Positions 22,853 through 31,168 of a stretch of DNA of 38,549 nt are shown here, in pieces. Source of the stretch: JANQEA01 sp964530075 (GTDB lineage Bacteria; Bipolaricaulota; Bipolaricaulia; UBA7950; UBA9294); the NCBI GenBank assembly GCA_964530075.1, contig CAZGXU010000019.1:1-38549 (forward strand). Direction: 5' to 3'. Every line of letters starts with the position of its first letter. The first letter of the stretch is position 1. A program made the position numbers and the translations under genes. Under the pieces are notes generated by a model. The model was not told the DNA's origin and searched no databases. It worked only from the letters and a program-made list of their open reading frames with translations.

Positions 22853-23572
22853 ATGGACTACTCGCCGATCCTTGCGACCGTGACCGCTGCGTTCGAGATC
22901 GCCGCCGCGGGGTGGGTCCTCGCGACGCGGTTCAGGGCCCCGTCGCGCGGGATCATCGGCACGGCGGGCGCGATCCTTCTGCTGTTGGCGGGATATCAGC
23001 TCGCCGAGGTGGCGATCTGCGCAAACGTCACTGCGGACGGCTTCTTGCCGCGGTTGGCGTTCATCCTCGTCACCTGGCTTCCACCGCTCGGGCTGCTGCT
23101 GATCGCCCAGCTGCGCCGTCCGAGGTCGCCAGCGGTCGACCGATTGTCTTACGCGATGCTCGCCGCCGCCGCGGGGATCGTCGTGTGGATCGCGGTCGAC
23201 CGGTCGTTCGCCTCCGCGTCCGTCTGCAACGCGGTGTACGCGCGGTACGCCCACGCGATGCCGCGCTTCCTCGTGTACGCGTCCTTCTACTGGTTAGGAC
23301 TCGCCGGGATGGCCCTCTTCGCCGGCCAAGGCGCGATTACCTGCCGCGATCCGCGTCGCCGGCAGCAGCTATCGACCCTCCTCGCGGGGACGGTCGCGTT
23401 CGTGGTGCCGTCGGCTCCGCTATCGTGGTTCGTCCCCCCGGCGCGAGGGGCGCTCCCGTCGATCATGTGTCACTTCGCGCTCCTCCTCGCCGTCTGTCTG
23501 GTCCGCCTCGCCGCGCTCGAGCGAGGACGGCCCGAGGAGGCGGACGCATCGGCCGTCGTGCAGGAGGGCTAG
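22853..23572 (+). CDS. Hypothetical integral membrane protein, about seven TM segments
   Basis: A 239-residue protein with about seven hydrophobic segments (around 5-27, 36-58, 66-88, 100-120, 140-165, 176-196, 205-225) and a charged C-terminal tail. The layout recalls 7TM sensor-type membrane domains that in other proteins sit before a kinase or cyclase domain, but here no output domain follows. No specific family was recognised. GGAGG lies 10 nt before ATG 22853. The stop shares CTAG with the convergent gene. Confidence 0.7.
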   Translation: MDYSPILATVTAAFEIAAAGWVLATRFRAPSRGIIGTAGAILLLLAGYQLAEVAICANVTADGFLPRLAFILVTWLPPLGLLLIAQLRRPRSPAVDRLSYAMLAAAAGIVVWIAVDRSFASASVCNAVYARYAHAMPRFLVYASFYWLGLAGMALFAGQGAITCRDPRRRQQLSTLLAGTVAFVVPSAPLSWFVPPARGALPSIMCHFALLLAVCLVRLAALERGRPEEADASAVVQEG

Positions 23573-24009
23573 GAGCGGCGCGATTCCGGCGTCGACCGTC
23601 GATCGAAGACGAGAGGGTCCTTCCCCGCCTTCCCCCGGATCCAGTCGATCGAGTCGATCACGCCCTGCCGAGTGACGACCCATCGCTGGAGGCGGAACTT
23701 GCCGGGGAAGTCCAGCAGGGCGGCGGCGATCAGCAGGGTCAGGAGACCCTGCCCGGGGAGGACGAGCATCAGGGCGCCCAGGACGAAGAACGCCCCGCCG
23801 AGTAGGTTCTTCGAGATCACGCAGATCCACCGCCACCACGGGCGCCCGCGAGGCCACTCGGCGCCGGTGCGCCGCGGGTGGTCGAAGTAGTCGGCGGGGA
23901 TCCGAATGACGATCCACGGCACGACGATCAAGGCGGCCAACAGGGTCGCCGCCGATGCGATCGCGATCCACAAGGCGGCTTCGCTGCTCAATCCGATCCA
24001 TTCCAGCAT
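23569..24009 (-). CDS. PGPGW-family small membrane protein
   Basis: A 146-residue membrane protein with two or three hydrophobic segments and the core LVLPGQGLLTLLIAAALLDF (82-101), equivalent to the PGPGW motif of PF09656 though with PGQGL instead of PGPGW. The N-terminus has a membrane segment (LWIAIASAATLLAALIVVPW). Function is unknown. GAGGAAGG precedes the ATG. It converges with the 7TM gene and ends on the same CTAG. Confidence 0.75.
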   Translation of the reverse strand: MLEWIGLSSEAALWIAIASAATLLAALIVVPWIVIRIPADYFDHPRRTGAEWPRGRPWWRWICVISKNLLGGAFFVLGALMLVLPGQGLLTLLIAAALLDFPGKFRLQRWVVTRQGVIDSIDWIRGKAGKDPLVFDRRSTPESRRS

Positions 24010-24183
24010 GCGCCCGATCCTTCCTCGCGGGGGCTCCGCCGAGCCGGTCGACGGCCCGGGAGGAATCCTCGGCGAAACGACCGGTGGGGTCCAGCAAAGG
24101 AACTGGAGACGAGGTCGGTCCGAGCGCCGGGACGCGATCGGTTTCCCGGTCCAGGTAGGGATCGGCCGACGAGCCGTTCTTCT

Positions 24184-24978
24184 CTATCGGCGTTTCAAGT
24201 ACTTCACGACCGCGTCGACGAATGCAGCGGGGGTCTCCATGTGAATCGAGTGTGCGGCCCTCGGAATGAGCGAGAACTCCGCGTCGGGGAGCCGTTCGGC
24301 CAGGGCCTGTCCTTCCGCGGGAGGGAAGAGGAGGTCCTCCTCTCCGGTCATGACCAGCGTCTTCGCGCGAATCCGACGCGGCTCGACGCCGCGGAAACGT
24401 TCGACGGCCTCGACCTGCCTTCGAAACTGCTCGGCAGTCTGTGGATACGGGTATTCCACGGCCAGCCGAACCGACTCGGCGACCGCCGCCTCATCCTCCA
24501 TGAACCGAGCCGTGAAGATCCAGCGAAACAGGTCACGGAACCATGCCCCGGGATCGGCGCCGGAGTCGAGGCTGTCCGCCATGTGGGACAGCAGAGCATC
24601 GTTGTGCTTCGTGTTCTTGAAGCTCGTTCCGACAAGGATCAGGCGGTCGACCCGGTCCGGATGCCGCGCGGCGACATCCTGGACGATGAACCCGCCCATC
24701 GAGTGGCCGAGTAGATGGACCTCCGGGTAGCCGAGGCGGTCGATCAGCGCGACGCAGTCGTCCGCGAGGACGGGGATCTCGATCTCCGCATCGCGCGGGG
24801 TCGTGCGGCCGACGCCGCGGTTGTCGTAGACGACGACGGTGAACCGCCGGGCGAGCTCGCCGAGCACGGGAAGCCAGCTCTGTGAGTCGGAGGCGAGCCC
24901 TGCGACGAGGACGAGCGTGGGCCCGCTGCCGTGGATCTCGTAGTAGATCTCGACGCCGTTCGTTTCGATCGTGCCCAC
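24184..24978 (-). CDS. Alpha/beta-hydrolase fold protein
   Basis: A 264-residue alpha/beta hydrolase with the full catalytic set: nucleophile S93 in GHSMGG, acid D215 in GEEDLLFPP and H243 in AAHSIHME. The N-terminal half has VLVAGLASDSQSWLPVLGEL and VVYDNRGVGRTTPRD, typical of esterases, lactonases and C-C hydrolases. No signal peptide is present. The start is GTG 24978 with GGAGG 6 nt upstream; sequence upstream of this in the same frame lacks coding character. The substrate is unknown. Confidence 0.9.
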   Translation of the reverse strand: MGTIETNGVEIYYEIHGSGPTLVLVAGLASDSQSWLPVLGELARRFTVVVYDNRGVGRTTPRDAEIEIPVLADDCVALIDRLGYPEVHLLGHSMGGFIVQDVAARHPDRVDRLILVGTSFKNTKHNDALLSHMADSLDSGADPGAWFRDLFRWIFTARFMEDEAAVAESVRLAVEYPYPQTAEQFRRQVEAVERFRGVEPRRIRAKTLVMTGEEDLLFPPAEGQALAERLPDAEFSLIPRAAHSIHMETPAAFVDAVVKYLKRR

Positions 24979-25055
24979 GCCGAGCCTCCGTCCTCCGGCG
25001 GCGCCGCGAACGACAAGAGAGGCCCCCACGCAGGCCGGCCGCTCGCGCCTCCCGT

Positions 25056-26192
25056 CTACTCGGCCAGCGTCAGGCCGATGACCTGTCCGAGTCCGCTCAG
25101 GAGGGTCTCCGCGCCGCTCCCGTCCAGGTTCGCTCGTCGGATCCTGCCGTTCTCGCCCCAGTAGATCTTGCCTTCCTCGGGGTCGACGGCGATCCCCCGA
25201 GGCGAATCGACGTCGGAGATCAGGGTCTGCACCGAGCTCCCGTCCGTGTTGCAGCAGTGGATCGCCCCGCTCCCCGTCCAGTAGATCTTCCCGTTCACGA
25301 CGTCCACGGCGATCCCGTAGGGGATGTAGTCGAGCCCTTGGATCAGTTGCGTGTCGGCGCCTGTCGTGAGACTGCGGGAACGGATCCCGTAGGATCCTCC
25401 GACGACCCGCGGCAGGATGGAGAAATGCTGCGTCCAGTAGAGGGTGTTGTGGGCCGCATCGCAGGCGATGTCGAACACCTGTCCGATCGTCTGCCGGACG
25501 CTCGAAACCCCGGTGCCGTCGGTGAACGCCTGCATGACCATCCCGTCGAGTCCCAGGCCGATGTCGTACCGCTCGGTCCAGTAGACCCGATCGATCTGCT
25601 CGTTCACGGCGATCCCGTAGGGCCTGTCGCGGTCGTCCACGAGGACGGTGTTCAGGGAGGTCGTGAGGTCGTGTTTCGCGACCTGGCCTCGAACGGTGTC
25701 GGTCCAGTACACGACGCCTCCGCTCACGACGACGTCGGCCGGCCCGTCGATCGACATGTCGAGCCCCTCCACGTACGTCCCGGTGCGCAGGCAGCGCTGG
25801 ACGTACGTCTTCCCGCTCTCCGTCCAGTAGATCGGGGTGAGGCGTCCGGCGCCGAAGCCGCTGCTGGTGACGTGGATGTAGTCGGTCTTGGTGACGGCCG
25901 TCGGCTCGCCGGACCGCGGGACGACGAGGAGCATCACGGTGTAGCTCCCGCTCTTCGAGTACGTGTGCTCCGGGCTCCGCTCCGTCGAGGTCGTCCCGTC
26001 CCCGAAGGTCCAGACGAAACGCTCGACTCCGCCGCATAGCGTGGGAGTGAATCGCACGGTGAGCGGCGCCGATCCCGTCGTCGGGTCCGCCGTGAAGTTC
26101 ACTTCACCGGAGAACCGGGCGCACCCGGTCGCGAGCGCTAGCCCGCCTGCAAGCAGCATCACGTAGATGCACCATCGCCTTCGACGCGTCAT
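25056..26192 (-). CDS. Lipoprotein with PKD domain and YWTD-type beta-propeller
   Basis: A surface lipoprotein of 378 residues. After the signal peptide (RRRRW, hydrophobic core) comes a lipobox-like LATGC, then a PKD domain (VNFTADPTTGSAPLTVRFTP, then WTFGDGTTS and YSKSGSYTVML). The rest is a propeller with six LDL-receptor class B-like repeats, each with a YWT or YWG motif (IYWTESG, VYWTDTV, VYWTERY, LYWTQHF, IYWTGSG, IYWGENG) and an intervening DxPxGIAVD segment. Such proteins bind partners or polymers at the surface; no enzymatic role is indicated. AAGGAGG is 7 nt upstream of ATG 26192. A near-consensus promoter lies just upstream. Confidence 0.88.
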   Translation of the reverse strand: MTRRRRWCIYVMLLAGGLALATGCARFSGEVNFTADPTTGSAPLTVRFTPTLCGGVERFVWTFGDGTTSTERSPEHTYSKSGSYTVMLLVVPRSGEPTAVTKTDYIHVTSSGFGAGRLTPIYWTESGKTYVQRCLRTGTYVEGLDMSIDGPADVVVSGGVVYWTDTVRGQVAKHDLTTSLNTVLVDDRDRPYGIAVNEQIDRVYWTERYDIGLGLDGMVMQAFTDGTGVSSVRQTIGQVFDIACDAAHNTLYWTQHFSILPRVVGGSYGIRSRSLTTGADTQLIQGLDYIPYGIAVDVVNGKIYWTGSGAIHCCNTDGSSVQTLISDVDSPRGIAVDPEEGKIYWGENGRIRRANLDGSGAETLLSGLGQVIGLTLAE

Positions 26193-26215
26193 GTTGACCT
26201 CCTTGAACCGAGTGC

Positions 26216-26244
26216 ATTGCACTGCGCGCACGGGCGATTGTCAA
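26216..26244 (-). promoter_or_regulatory. Near-consensus promoter of the PKD-YWTD lipoprotein gene
   Basis: On the minus strand TTGACA (26244-26239), 17-bp spacer, TGCAAT (26221-26216). The -10 box is embedded in a small dyad, GTGCA-T-TGCAC (26212-26222), which could be an operator. Confidence 0.65.
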
Positions 26245-26309
26245 GGTGCAGGACGTGGACCGGATCGATTCGGCCTCCGTCCGGAGACGGCACGGAAGCT
26301 GTCCGAGGG

Positions 26310-26516
26310 TCAGGGTGCGCACGGTCCGGACTACGCGGCCATCCGCTGGGGGAGTCCGTCGGGCAGGTGAACGAGAAGGCCAAGCGCGGGTGCATCGATC
26401 GGGTGCGACGCGAGATCGCCGACGTCCGGGTTGTCGAGCTGGCCGACGCGAGCCACGACTGCCTCCTCGATCGCGATCGCGACGTGGTCGAGACGATGCG
26501 CGCTTTCCCCGGTTGA
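26310..26516 (+). pseudogene. Possible C-terminal remnant of an alpha/beta hydrolase
   Basis: The stretch ending at the TGA of 26516 reads DRVRREIADVRVVELADASH, then DCLLDRDRDVVETMRAF, which looks like the end of an alpha/beta hydrolase (histidine segment ASHDC and closing helix). Upstream of about 26340 the frame loses coding character and a PDYAAIRW segment appears in another frame. No start or catalytic serine region is present. The simplest reading is a decayed gene end; chance similarity cannot be excluded. Confidence 0.35.
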
Positions 26517-26543
26517 TGGTGCGGATCGGGCGGCCTCGTGGGT

Positions 26544-26572
26544 TTGTGAGGTCGGCCCCCGTTCGGTACTGT
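26544..26572 (+). promoter_or_regulatory. Promoter of the secreted protein at 26582
   Basis: TTGTGA (26544-26549), 17-bp spacer, TACTGT (26567-26572). The ATG follows after only 9 nt and no ribosome binding site is seen, so the transcript is leaderless or nearly so. Confidence 0.5.
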
Positions 26573-26581
26573 CATCGCGGA

Positions 26582-27220
26582 ATGCGTCCATCGAATCTCA
26601 TCCGCCGCGCGGGGGTCCTCGCCGTCACCGTCGCGGTTGCGCTCTTCGAGACCGTCTCCGTGCACGCGTTCTCCGCGGACGCTGTGGGGACCGGGACGCT
26701 CGTCGCGTGGCTGTCCGGTCTGGAATTCCACGCGACGATCACAGGAGAGATCCAGTTGACGGGGGAGACCGCGCTCGGGGGAGTGGTTCTGCCGTTCTCG
26801 GCCGAGGGGACGTTCTACGGCTTCGGGGTGCGCGGCATCGTGACGCTGATCAGCGAGGGGTGGATCGGATACGCGGCCGAGGGTCGCTCGGCCGGCGGCG
26901 AGCCGATCGAGATCCGGGGCCTCCTCTACGTGAAGCGGGAGAGCCTCATTCCGCTTCGAGCCGGAGACGTGTTGGTCGGGACGCAATACGCGCTCATCGC
27001 GTTCGGGGATGAGACGCGTTCCTTCCGGGGGGAATTCACGGGGGCCGTCGAGGGGGCGCTGGAGACGGCCGAGACTCCGGGTACGCTCCAGCTCGGCGGG
27101 AAAGGGAACGTCCATCTGGAGGGAGAGCCCGGAGGGTTTCCCGCCTCGATCCCGCTCGATCATCCGGCCTTGCCGCCCGAGTTCTTGCAATACCTCGCGG
27201 AACTCGGCCTTGGGGTCTAG
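26582..27220 (+). CDS. Hypothetical secreted beta-rich protein
   Basis: A 212-residue protein with a signal peptide (MRPSNLIRR, hydrophobic core, VHA-F near 29/30). The mature region alternates hydrophobic and glycine or acidic residues in beta-strand-like fashion (EFHATITGEIQLTGETALGG, GTFYGFGVRGIVTLISEGWI). No family was recognised and no repeats or catalytic motif are visible. It stands alone between two minus-strand genes. Coding is supported by the signal peptide, a promoter just upstream and uniform codon use. Confidence 0.7.
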   Translation: MRPSNLIRRAGVLAVTVAVALFETVSVHAFSADAVGTGTLVAWLSGLEFHATITGEIQLTGETALGGVVLPFSAEGTFYGFGVRGIVTLISEGWIGYAAEGRSAGGEPIEIRGLLYVKRESLIPLRAGDVLVGTQYALIAFGDETRSFRGEFTGAVEGALETAETPGTLQLGGKGNVHLEGEPGGFPASIPLDHPALPPEFLQYLAELGLGV

Positions 27221-27287
27221 TCCGGCACAGCGCCGGAGCGGCGCCACCGAGCGACTCGCTTCGCCGTCCCGATACGCGGAGCGGGAC
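27221..27287. terminator. Two hairpins between convergent genes
   Basis: TCCGGC (27221-27226) pairs with GCCGGA (27232-27237), and GTCCCG (27266-27271) pairs with CGGGAC (27282-27287). They lie between the convergent genes ending at 27220 and 27287 and could end transcription from either side. No T tracts are visible. Confidence 0.3.
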
Positions 27288-28441
27288 TACTCCCCAATCC
27301 GGCCCTCGGCGTCGGTCCGGAGGAGGATCGCGTCGTAGGATCGGTCGTTGACGATCTGGGTCAGGCCGGCGACGAGGAACCCTCCGTCGTCGAGCTCGAT
27401 CAGCGCTTCGGCGGTGTGGACGCGCGATCCCGCCGGGGACCGCCTCCACAGGACGGTCCCGTCGCCGTCGACGCGGACGAGCGGCATCCCGTTTCCGATC
27501 TCGCCGATCAGGTACGTTCCGTCTCTGAGTCGAAGGAGCGATTGGGCGTAATCGTCGTGGATCGGGTCCCCGAACGACGTCTCCCACTCGAGTTCGCCGG
27601 TCGACGTGCAGCGGGCGAACCACGTGTCCGCCTGCCGGAGCGAGCCGTCGCTCATCGAGAAGCCGGCGAGGAGGAAACCGCCGTCGTCGGTCGCGGCGAT
27701 CTGCGAGGCGAACTGCCACCCACTGAGCTCGTACCGCTGCGACCAAAGGACGTTCCCGTCGGCGTCGAGCTTGACGAGTCCCCCGTCTTCGTCGATCGAA
27801 AGACAAAGGAGGATGTCGCCCTCCGCGGTCTCGATCGCGTCGAGCACGAGCTCCTCATCGGAGTTCCCACGGACGTGCTCCCAGACGACATCGCCGCGTG
27901 AGGTCGTGCGCACGGCGTACTGCCGGCGGGCGGAGTCGGTCTCGGCGGTCGTGAACCCGTAGATCAGCAGATCGCCGTTCGACAGGGAGAGCATCCCGTA
28001 CGGCCACTCCCTCCGCGATCCGCCGTACACCTCGAACCACTCCTCGATGCCCTCTTCGGTGAGCTTGAGGAGGAGGAAGTCGCGGTCACCGGCACCGTAG
28101 GAATCCGTTTCGCCGAAGACGAAGTAGCCTTCGTCCCCGGCCGGCGCGACCGACCGCGCCTGCTCGTAGCCCCGACCGCCCCACGCCCGCTCCCACAGGA
28201 CCTCGCCCTCGAGGGTCAGCTTCATCAGGAGGACGTCGCCCGAGTACGGCGGGACGTGCAGGTGATTCGTCGCGCCGACGGCGAGGACGTTCCCATCCTC
28301 GGTGAGGACGACGTCGAAGAACGCGCCGTAATCGGGTCCCTCGAACGTCCTCGTCCACGTGGCGGATCCGACCGCCGCGACCGATGTAAGCACCGCACCG
28401 ACGGCGACGGTGAGCGTTAGGTAGCCTCTCGGCCTTCTCAT
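27287..28441 (-). CDS. Secreted beta-propeller-like repeat protein (PQQ/kelch-like)
   Basis: A 384-residue secreted protein: signal peptide (MRRPRGYL, hydrophobic core, GSA-T near 27/28) followed by about seven repeats of near 50 residues. Each has a DGGFLLAG-like hairpin (EDGNVLAVGATN, DEGYFVFGETDS, NGDLLIYGFTT, EGDILLCLSID, DDGGFLLAGFSM, RDGTYLIGEIG, DDGGFLVAGLTQ) and a following LxKLxxxGxxxWxRxYGG-type strand. Such seven-bladed propellers are common in secreted proteins of unknown role. No catalytic residues are expected. AAGGAGG lies 8 nt before ATG 28441. It is divergent from the oxidoreductase gene. Confidence 0.82.
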   Translation of the reverse strand: MRRPRGYLTLTVAVGAVLTSVAAVGSATWTRTFEGPDYGAFFDVVLTEDGNVLAVGATNHLHVPPYSGDVLLMKLTLEGEVLWERAWGGRGYEQARSVAPAGDEGYFVFGETDSYGAGDRDFLLLKLTEEGIEEWFEVYGGSRREWPYGMLSLSNGDLLIYGFTTAETDSARRQYAVRTTSRGDVVWEHVRGNSDEELVLDAIETAEGDILLCLSIDEDGGLVKLDADGNVLWSQRYELSGWQFASQIAATDDGGFLLAGFSMSDGSLRQADTWFARCTSTGELEWETSFGDPIHDDYAQSLLRLRDGTYLIGEIGNGMPLVRVDGDGTVLWRRSPAGSRVHTAEALIELDDGGFLVAGLTQIVNDRSYDAILLRTDAEGRIGE

Positions 28442-28577
28442 GAGCGACCTCCTTCGCGAAGGAAACACGCCGGCGTCTCGTTTTCGTCACCCGGCACGAT
28501 TCCACACCGCGGGGAGCGGCGACGTTCGGGGTTCGAATCCGTGACCTTCGGCACGTGGCCCTCCGTCCTCTCTCGGA

Positions 28578-28583
28578 TACACT
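28578..28583 (+). promoter_or_regulatory. -10 box giving a leaderless AOR transcript
   Basis: ATACACT with TACACT at 28578-28583, followed by six bases and the ATG at 28590. Transcription is predicted to begin at the start codon. No good -35 box or ribosome site is visible. Confidence 0.45.
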
Positions 28584-28589
28584 CCGTTC

Positions 28590-30437
28590 ATGGGATCCGT
28601 CTGCCGGGTTGACCTGTCGAGCGCGAGGATCGCGCGGGAGCCAGTCGTCGAGTCGGTCGTGCGCCGCTTTCTCGGCGGGCGCGGGGCGAACATGGCGATC
28701 CTCTTCGATCGCCTGGTTCGCGGGCTCGACCCGCTCTCTCCGGACGCGCCGCTGATCTTCGGGGTCGGGCCGCTGGTCGGCACGGGGTTCCCGAGCGCCG
28801 CCCGGTTCAACGTCAGCGGCCGATCGCCGCAGACCGGGATCCTCGGCGACTCGAACGCAGGCGGATTCTTCGGATCGGCGCTGCGATTCGCCGGGATCGA
28901 TCAGCTCGTCATCACCGGCCGAGCGTCGCGGCCGACCTTGTTGTGGATCGACGGCGACCGCGTCGAGTTCGTCGACGGGCGCGGCCTGTGGGGCCTGGAC
29001 ACGGTCGAGGCGACGGAGGCGATCGGAGCGCTCCTCGGGGACGGGAAGATCCACGTCGCCGTCGCTGGCCCGGCGGCGGAGAGCGGCGTCGCGTTCTCCG
29101 GCGTGTTCGCCGATCTCGTACGGGCGGCGGCGCGAACGGGGATGGGTCGGCTGATGGCGTCGAAGAACCTAAAGGGGATCGCGGTCCGAGGGACGGCCCG
29201 ACCCGCGATCGCCGATCCTCCCCGATTTCGTGAGCTCTCCGCCCGCCTGCGCGAGACGATCTTCGCCCACCCCGAGTACGAGATCCGCTCGCGACTCGGC
29301 AGCACGAAGCTGATCGCCGCGCTGCAGAGGATCGGCGGCCTCCCGACGCGTCACTTCCAGTCCGGGACCTTCGAGCACGCCGATGCGGTATCCGGCGAGA
29401 CGATCGAGGCGGAGTACAAGGTCCGATCGATGGCCTGCGCATCCTGTCCGATCCACTGCAGTCGGTACCTGGAGGTCGACGATCCGCGGTTCCCGAACCT
29501 CCGTTTCGAGGGGCCGGAGTACGAGCCGCTCGCCGGCTTCACCGCCCGCGTGGGCAACGGCGACCTGCCGCTCGCCCTGTACGCGGTCGACCGATGCAAC
29601 CGCCTCGGGCTGGATGCGATCTCGACATCGGAAGGGATCGCCTGGGCGATGGAATGCGCGGAACGGGGGATTCTCGATCGGGGCGTCGCCGACGGCCTCG
29701 ACCTGTCGTTCGGGAACGGGGAGACGATCCTGACGCTGGTCGAGCGGATCGCGCGGCGCGAGGGCTTCGGCGATGTGCTCGCCGATGGGGTGCGGGCCGC
29801 CGCCGCGAAGCTCGGCCGCGGTGGGGACCTCGCGATGCACGGCAAGGGCCTCGAGCTGTTCCAGGGGGACGTGCGGGCGATGAAGGGCTACGCCCTCGGC
29901 AACGCCGTTGCCAGCCGCGGCGCCGACCACCTCCGCTCCGAGCCGTGGTTCGAGTTCTCCGGGGACCGGGAGGAAGGGATCCGCCGCTACGGGATCGCGG
30001 AGACGGCCGATCGACTGGCCTGGCGAGGCAAAGGGCTCGTGGTGAAGGACTACGAGGAGAAGGCGGCGGTCGCCGACGCGCTCGGCGTCTGCAAGAACGT
30101 CTACAACAACATGGAGGTCCTCGACTGGGACCGGACGGCGGAGGCCCTGAGCGCCGCGACCGGGACGAGCCTGAGCGGGGAGGAGGTCCGCCGCGCCGGG
30201 GAGCGGATCGTCAACGCGGAACGGATGATCAACGCGCGGTTCGGGATCGGGCGAGCGGACGACACCTTGCCGCGCCGATTCCTCGAGGAGCCGGCCGGTC
30301 CGGCCGATTCGCCGTCCGCCGGATCGGTCGTTGAGCTGGAGCCGATGCTCGACGAATACTACGCTGCCCGGGGCTGGGACGTCGGGACCGGGCTTCCGAA
30401 GAAGGAGAAGCTTCGGGAGCTCGATCTGGGAGGGTAG
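28590..30437 (+). CDS. Aldehyde:ferredoxin oxidoreductase (tungsten-pterin type)
   Basis: Oxidises aldehydes to carboxylic acids with ferredoxin as acceptor, or the reverse, in anaerobes. The 615-residue protein has the AOR N-terminal domain (RRFLGGRGANMAILFD near 25-40) and cluster cysteines C283, C286 and C290 in CASCPIHC, with the fourth, C501, in DALGVCKN. FNVSGRSPQTG and the GSNAGGFFG-like SNAGGFFG segment are typical of tungsten-pterin binding. The full set of Fe4S4 ligands and the length fit an active enzyme. The family member (AOR, GOR, FOR, WOR) cannot be told apart here. The next gene starts directly at its stop. The ATG has no visible ribosome site and may be read from a leaderless mRNA. 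Confidence 0.93.
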   Translation: MGSVCRVDLSSARIAREPVVESVVRRFLGGRGANMAILFDRLVRGLDPLSPDAPLIFGVGPLVGTGFPSAARFNVSGRSPQTGILGDSNAGGFFGSALRFAGIDQLVITGRASRPTLLWIDGDRVEFVDGRGLWGLDTVEATEAIGALLGDGKIHVAVAGPAAESGVAFSGVFADLVRAAARTGMGRLMASKNLKGIAVRGTARPAIADPPRFRELSARLRETIFAHPEYEIRSRLGSTKLIAALQRIGGLPTRHFQSGTFEHADAVSGETIEAEYKVRSMACASCPIHCSRYLEVDDPRFPNLRFEGPEYEPLAGFTARVGNGDLPLALYAVDRCNRLGLDAISTSEGIAWAMECAERGILDRGVADGLDLSFGNGETILTLVERIARREGFGDVLADGVRAAAAKLGRGGDLAMHGKGLELFQGDVRAMKGYALGNAVASRGADHLRSEPWFEFSGDREEGIRRYGIAETADRLAWRGKGLVVKDYEEKAAVADALGVCKNVYNNMEVLDWDRTAEALSAATGTSLSGEEVRRAGERIVNAERMINARFGIGRADDTLPRRFLEEPAGPADSPSAGSVVELEPMLDEYYAARGWDVGTGLPKKEKLRELDLGG

Positions 30438-31046
30438 ATGTACGAGCTGTGGATCGAGGTGGAGCGCATCGAAGGGGCATGTTCGGGACCGGTCCCGATG
30501 GCCCCGGGGACCGGCTTCCTGGTGCGAAACGGGAGTCTGGTCTTCCCGAACGGCGGCCCGATCTGCCTGTACGCGCTGCAGAGCGTCCTCCCGATGGTCG
30601 CCGCCAAGGAGCGGCTGGCCGACGGCGACCCGACCGCCGACTGGCTGGGGCGCGTCCGTCATGTTCAATGTCCCGATCCGAAGGGGAGGACGATCTGGCG
30701 GATCGAGCAGAGGACGCTTGGCTCAACGGACGCTGAGCCAAGCGCGGGCGGCGAAGGGAAGCGACTCCCTTCACCTGTGCCGGGAGATCTGAGGATCGCG
30801 GTGGAGCGGATCGAGGGGCGATGCATCGAAGGGATGTGCGTCGGACGGACGGCCCTCGTCCGCGGGAGCAGCCTCTATCTGCCGCAGCCGTTCTGCCTCT
30901 ACGCCCTGCAGGCGGCCCTCCCGCTCCTCCCGGCGATGCAGCGGCGGCTCGATCCGGGCGACTGGATGGCGACGGAGAACGCCGTCGTCTGTCCCGACCC
31001 CCTCGGGAACGTGATCCTCCGGATCGAGAAGGTCGGATCGGATTAG
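30438..31046 (+). CDS. Tandem TIGR04076-like protein fused as two repeats
   Basis: A 202-residue protein of two similar halves (about 1-92 and 116-202). Shared elements are VERIEGxC, a following hydrophobic strand, CLYALQxxLP and CPDPxGxxIxRIE. This matches the TIGR04076 pattern of small proteins of unknown function, here duplicated in one chain. The spacer between the halves (SAGGEGKRLPSPVPGD) is low in conservation. The ATG follows the AOR stop codon without a gap, with GGGAGGG just before it, so the two are cotranslated. A role as accessory or maturation partner of the AOR is plausible but not shown. Confidence 0.75.
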   Translation: MYELWIEVERIEGACSGPVPMAPGTGFLVRNGSLVFPNGGPICLYALQSVLPMVAAKERLADGDPTADWLGRVRHVQCPDPKGRTIWRIEQRTLGSTDAEPSAGGEGKRLPSPVPGDLRIAVERIEGRCIEGMCVGRTALVRGSSLYLPQPFCLYALQAALPLLPAMQRRLDPGDWMATENAVVCPDPLGNVILRIEKVGSD

Positions 31047-31053
31047 TCCGCCG
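31044..31053. repeat. 10-bp direct repeat, left side of the DUF4332 segment
   Basis: TAGTCCGCCG here and again at 31939-31948. The two copies bracket a segment of about 890 bp with lower GC than its surroundings. They may be a target-site duplication or coincidence; both overlap stop codons. Confidence 0.3.
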
Positions 31054-31168
31054 CCCGGGCCAGCAGGATCGTCTCCTCCGCGATCGGCTTCCTGGGTTTA
31101 GCTAACGGGCGATGTTTCCGCGCTCTGTGAGACGGGACCGAGACGCCGGAGCCGAAGACTGTGACGAG

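Noticed and set aside
28531..28545. T-loop-like sequence GGTTCGAATCC suggesting a tRNA 3' half
   Set aside because: The flanking bases do not form a T stem, no acceptor stem or anticodon arm is found, and the stretch fits simple intergenic sequence.
31047..31100. Minus-strand stretch ending RKPIAEETILLARAAD as a remnant gene end
   Set aside because: It is only about 18 residues of possible coding sequence with no recognisable family, so it is too weak to list as a feature.
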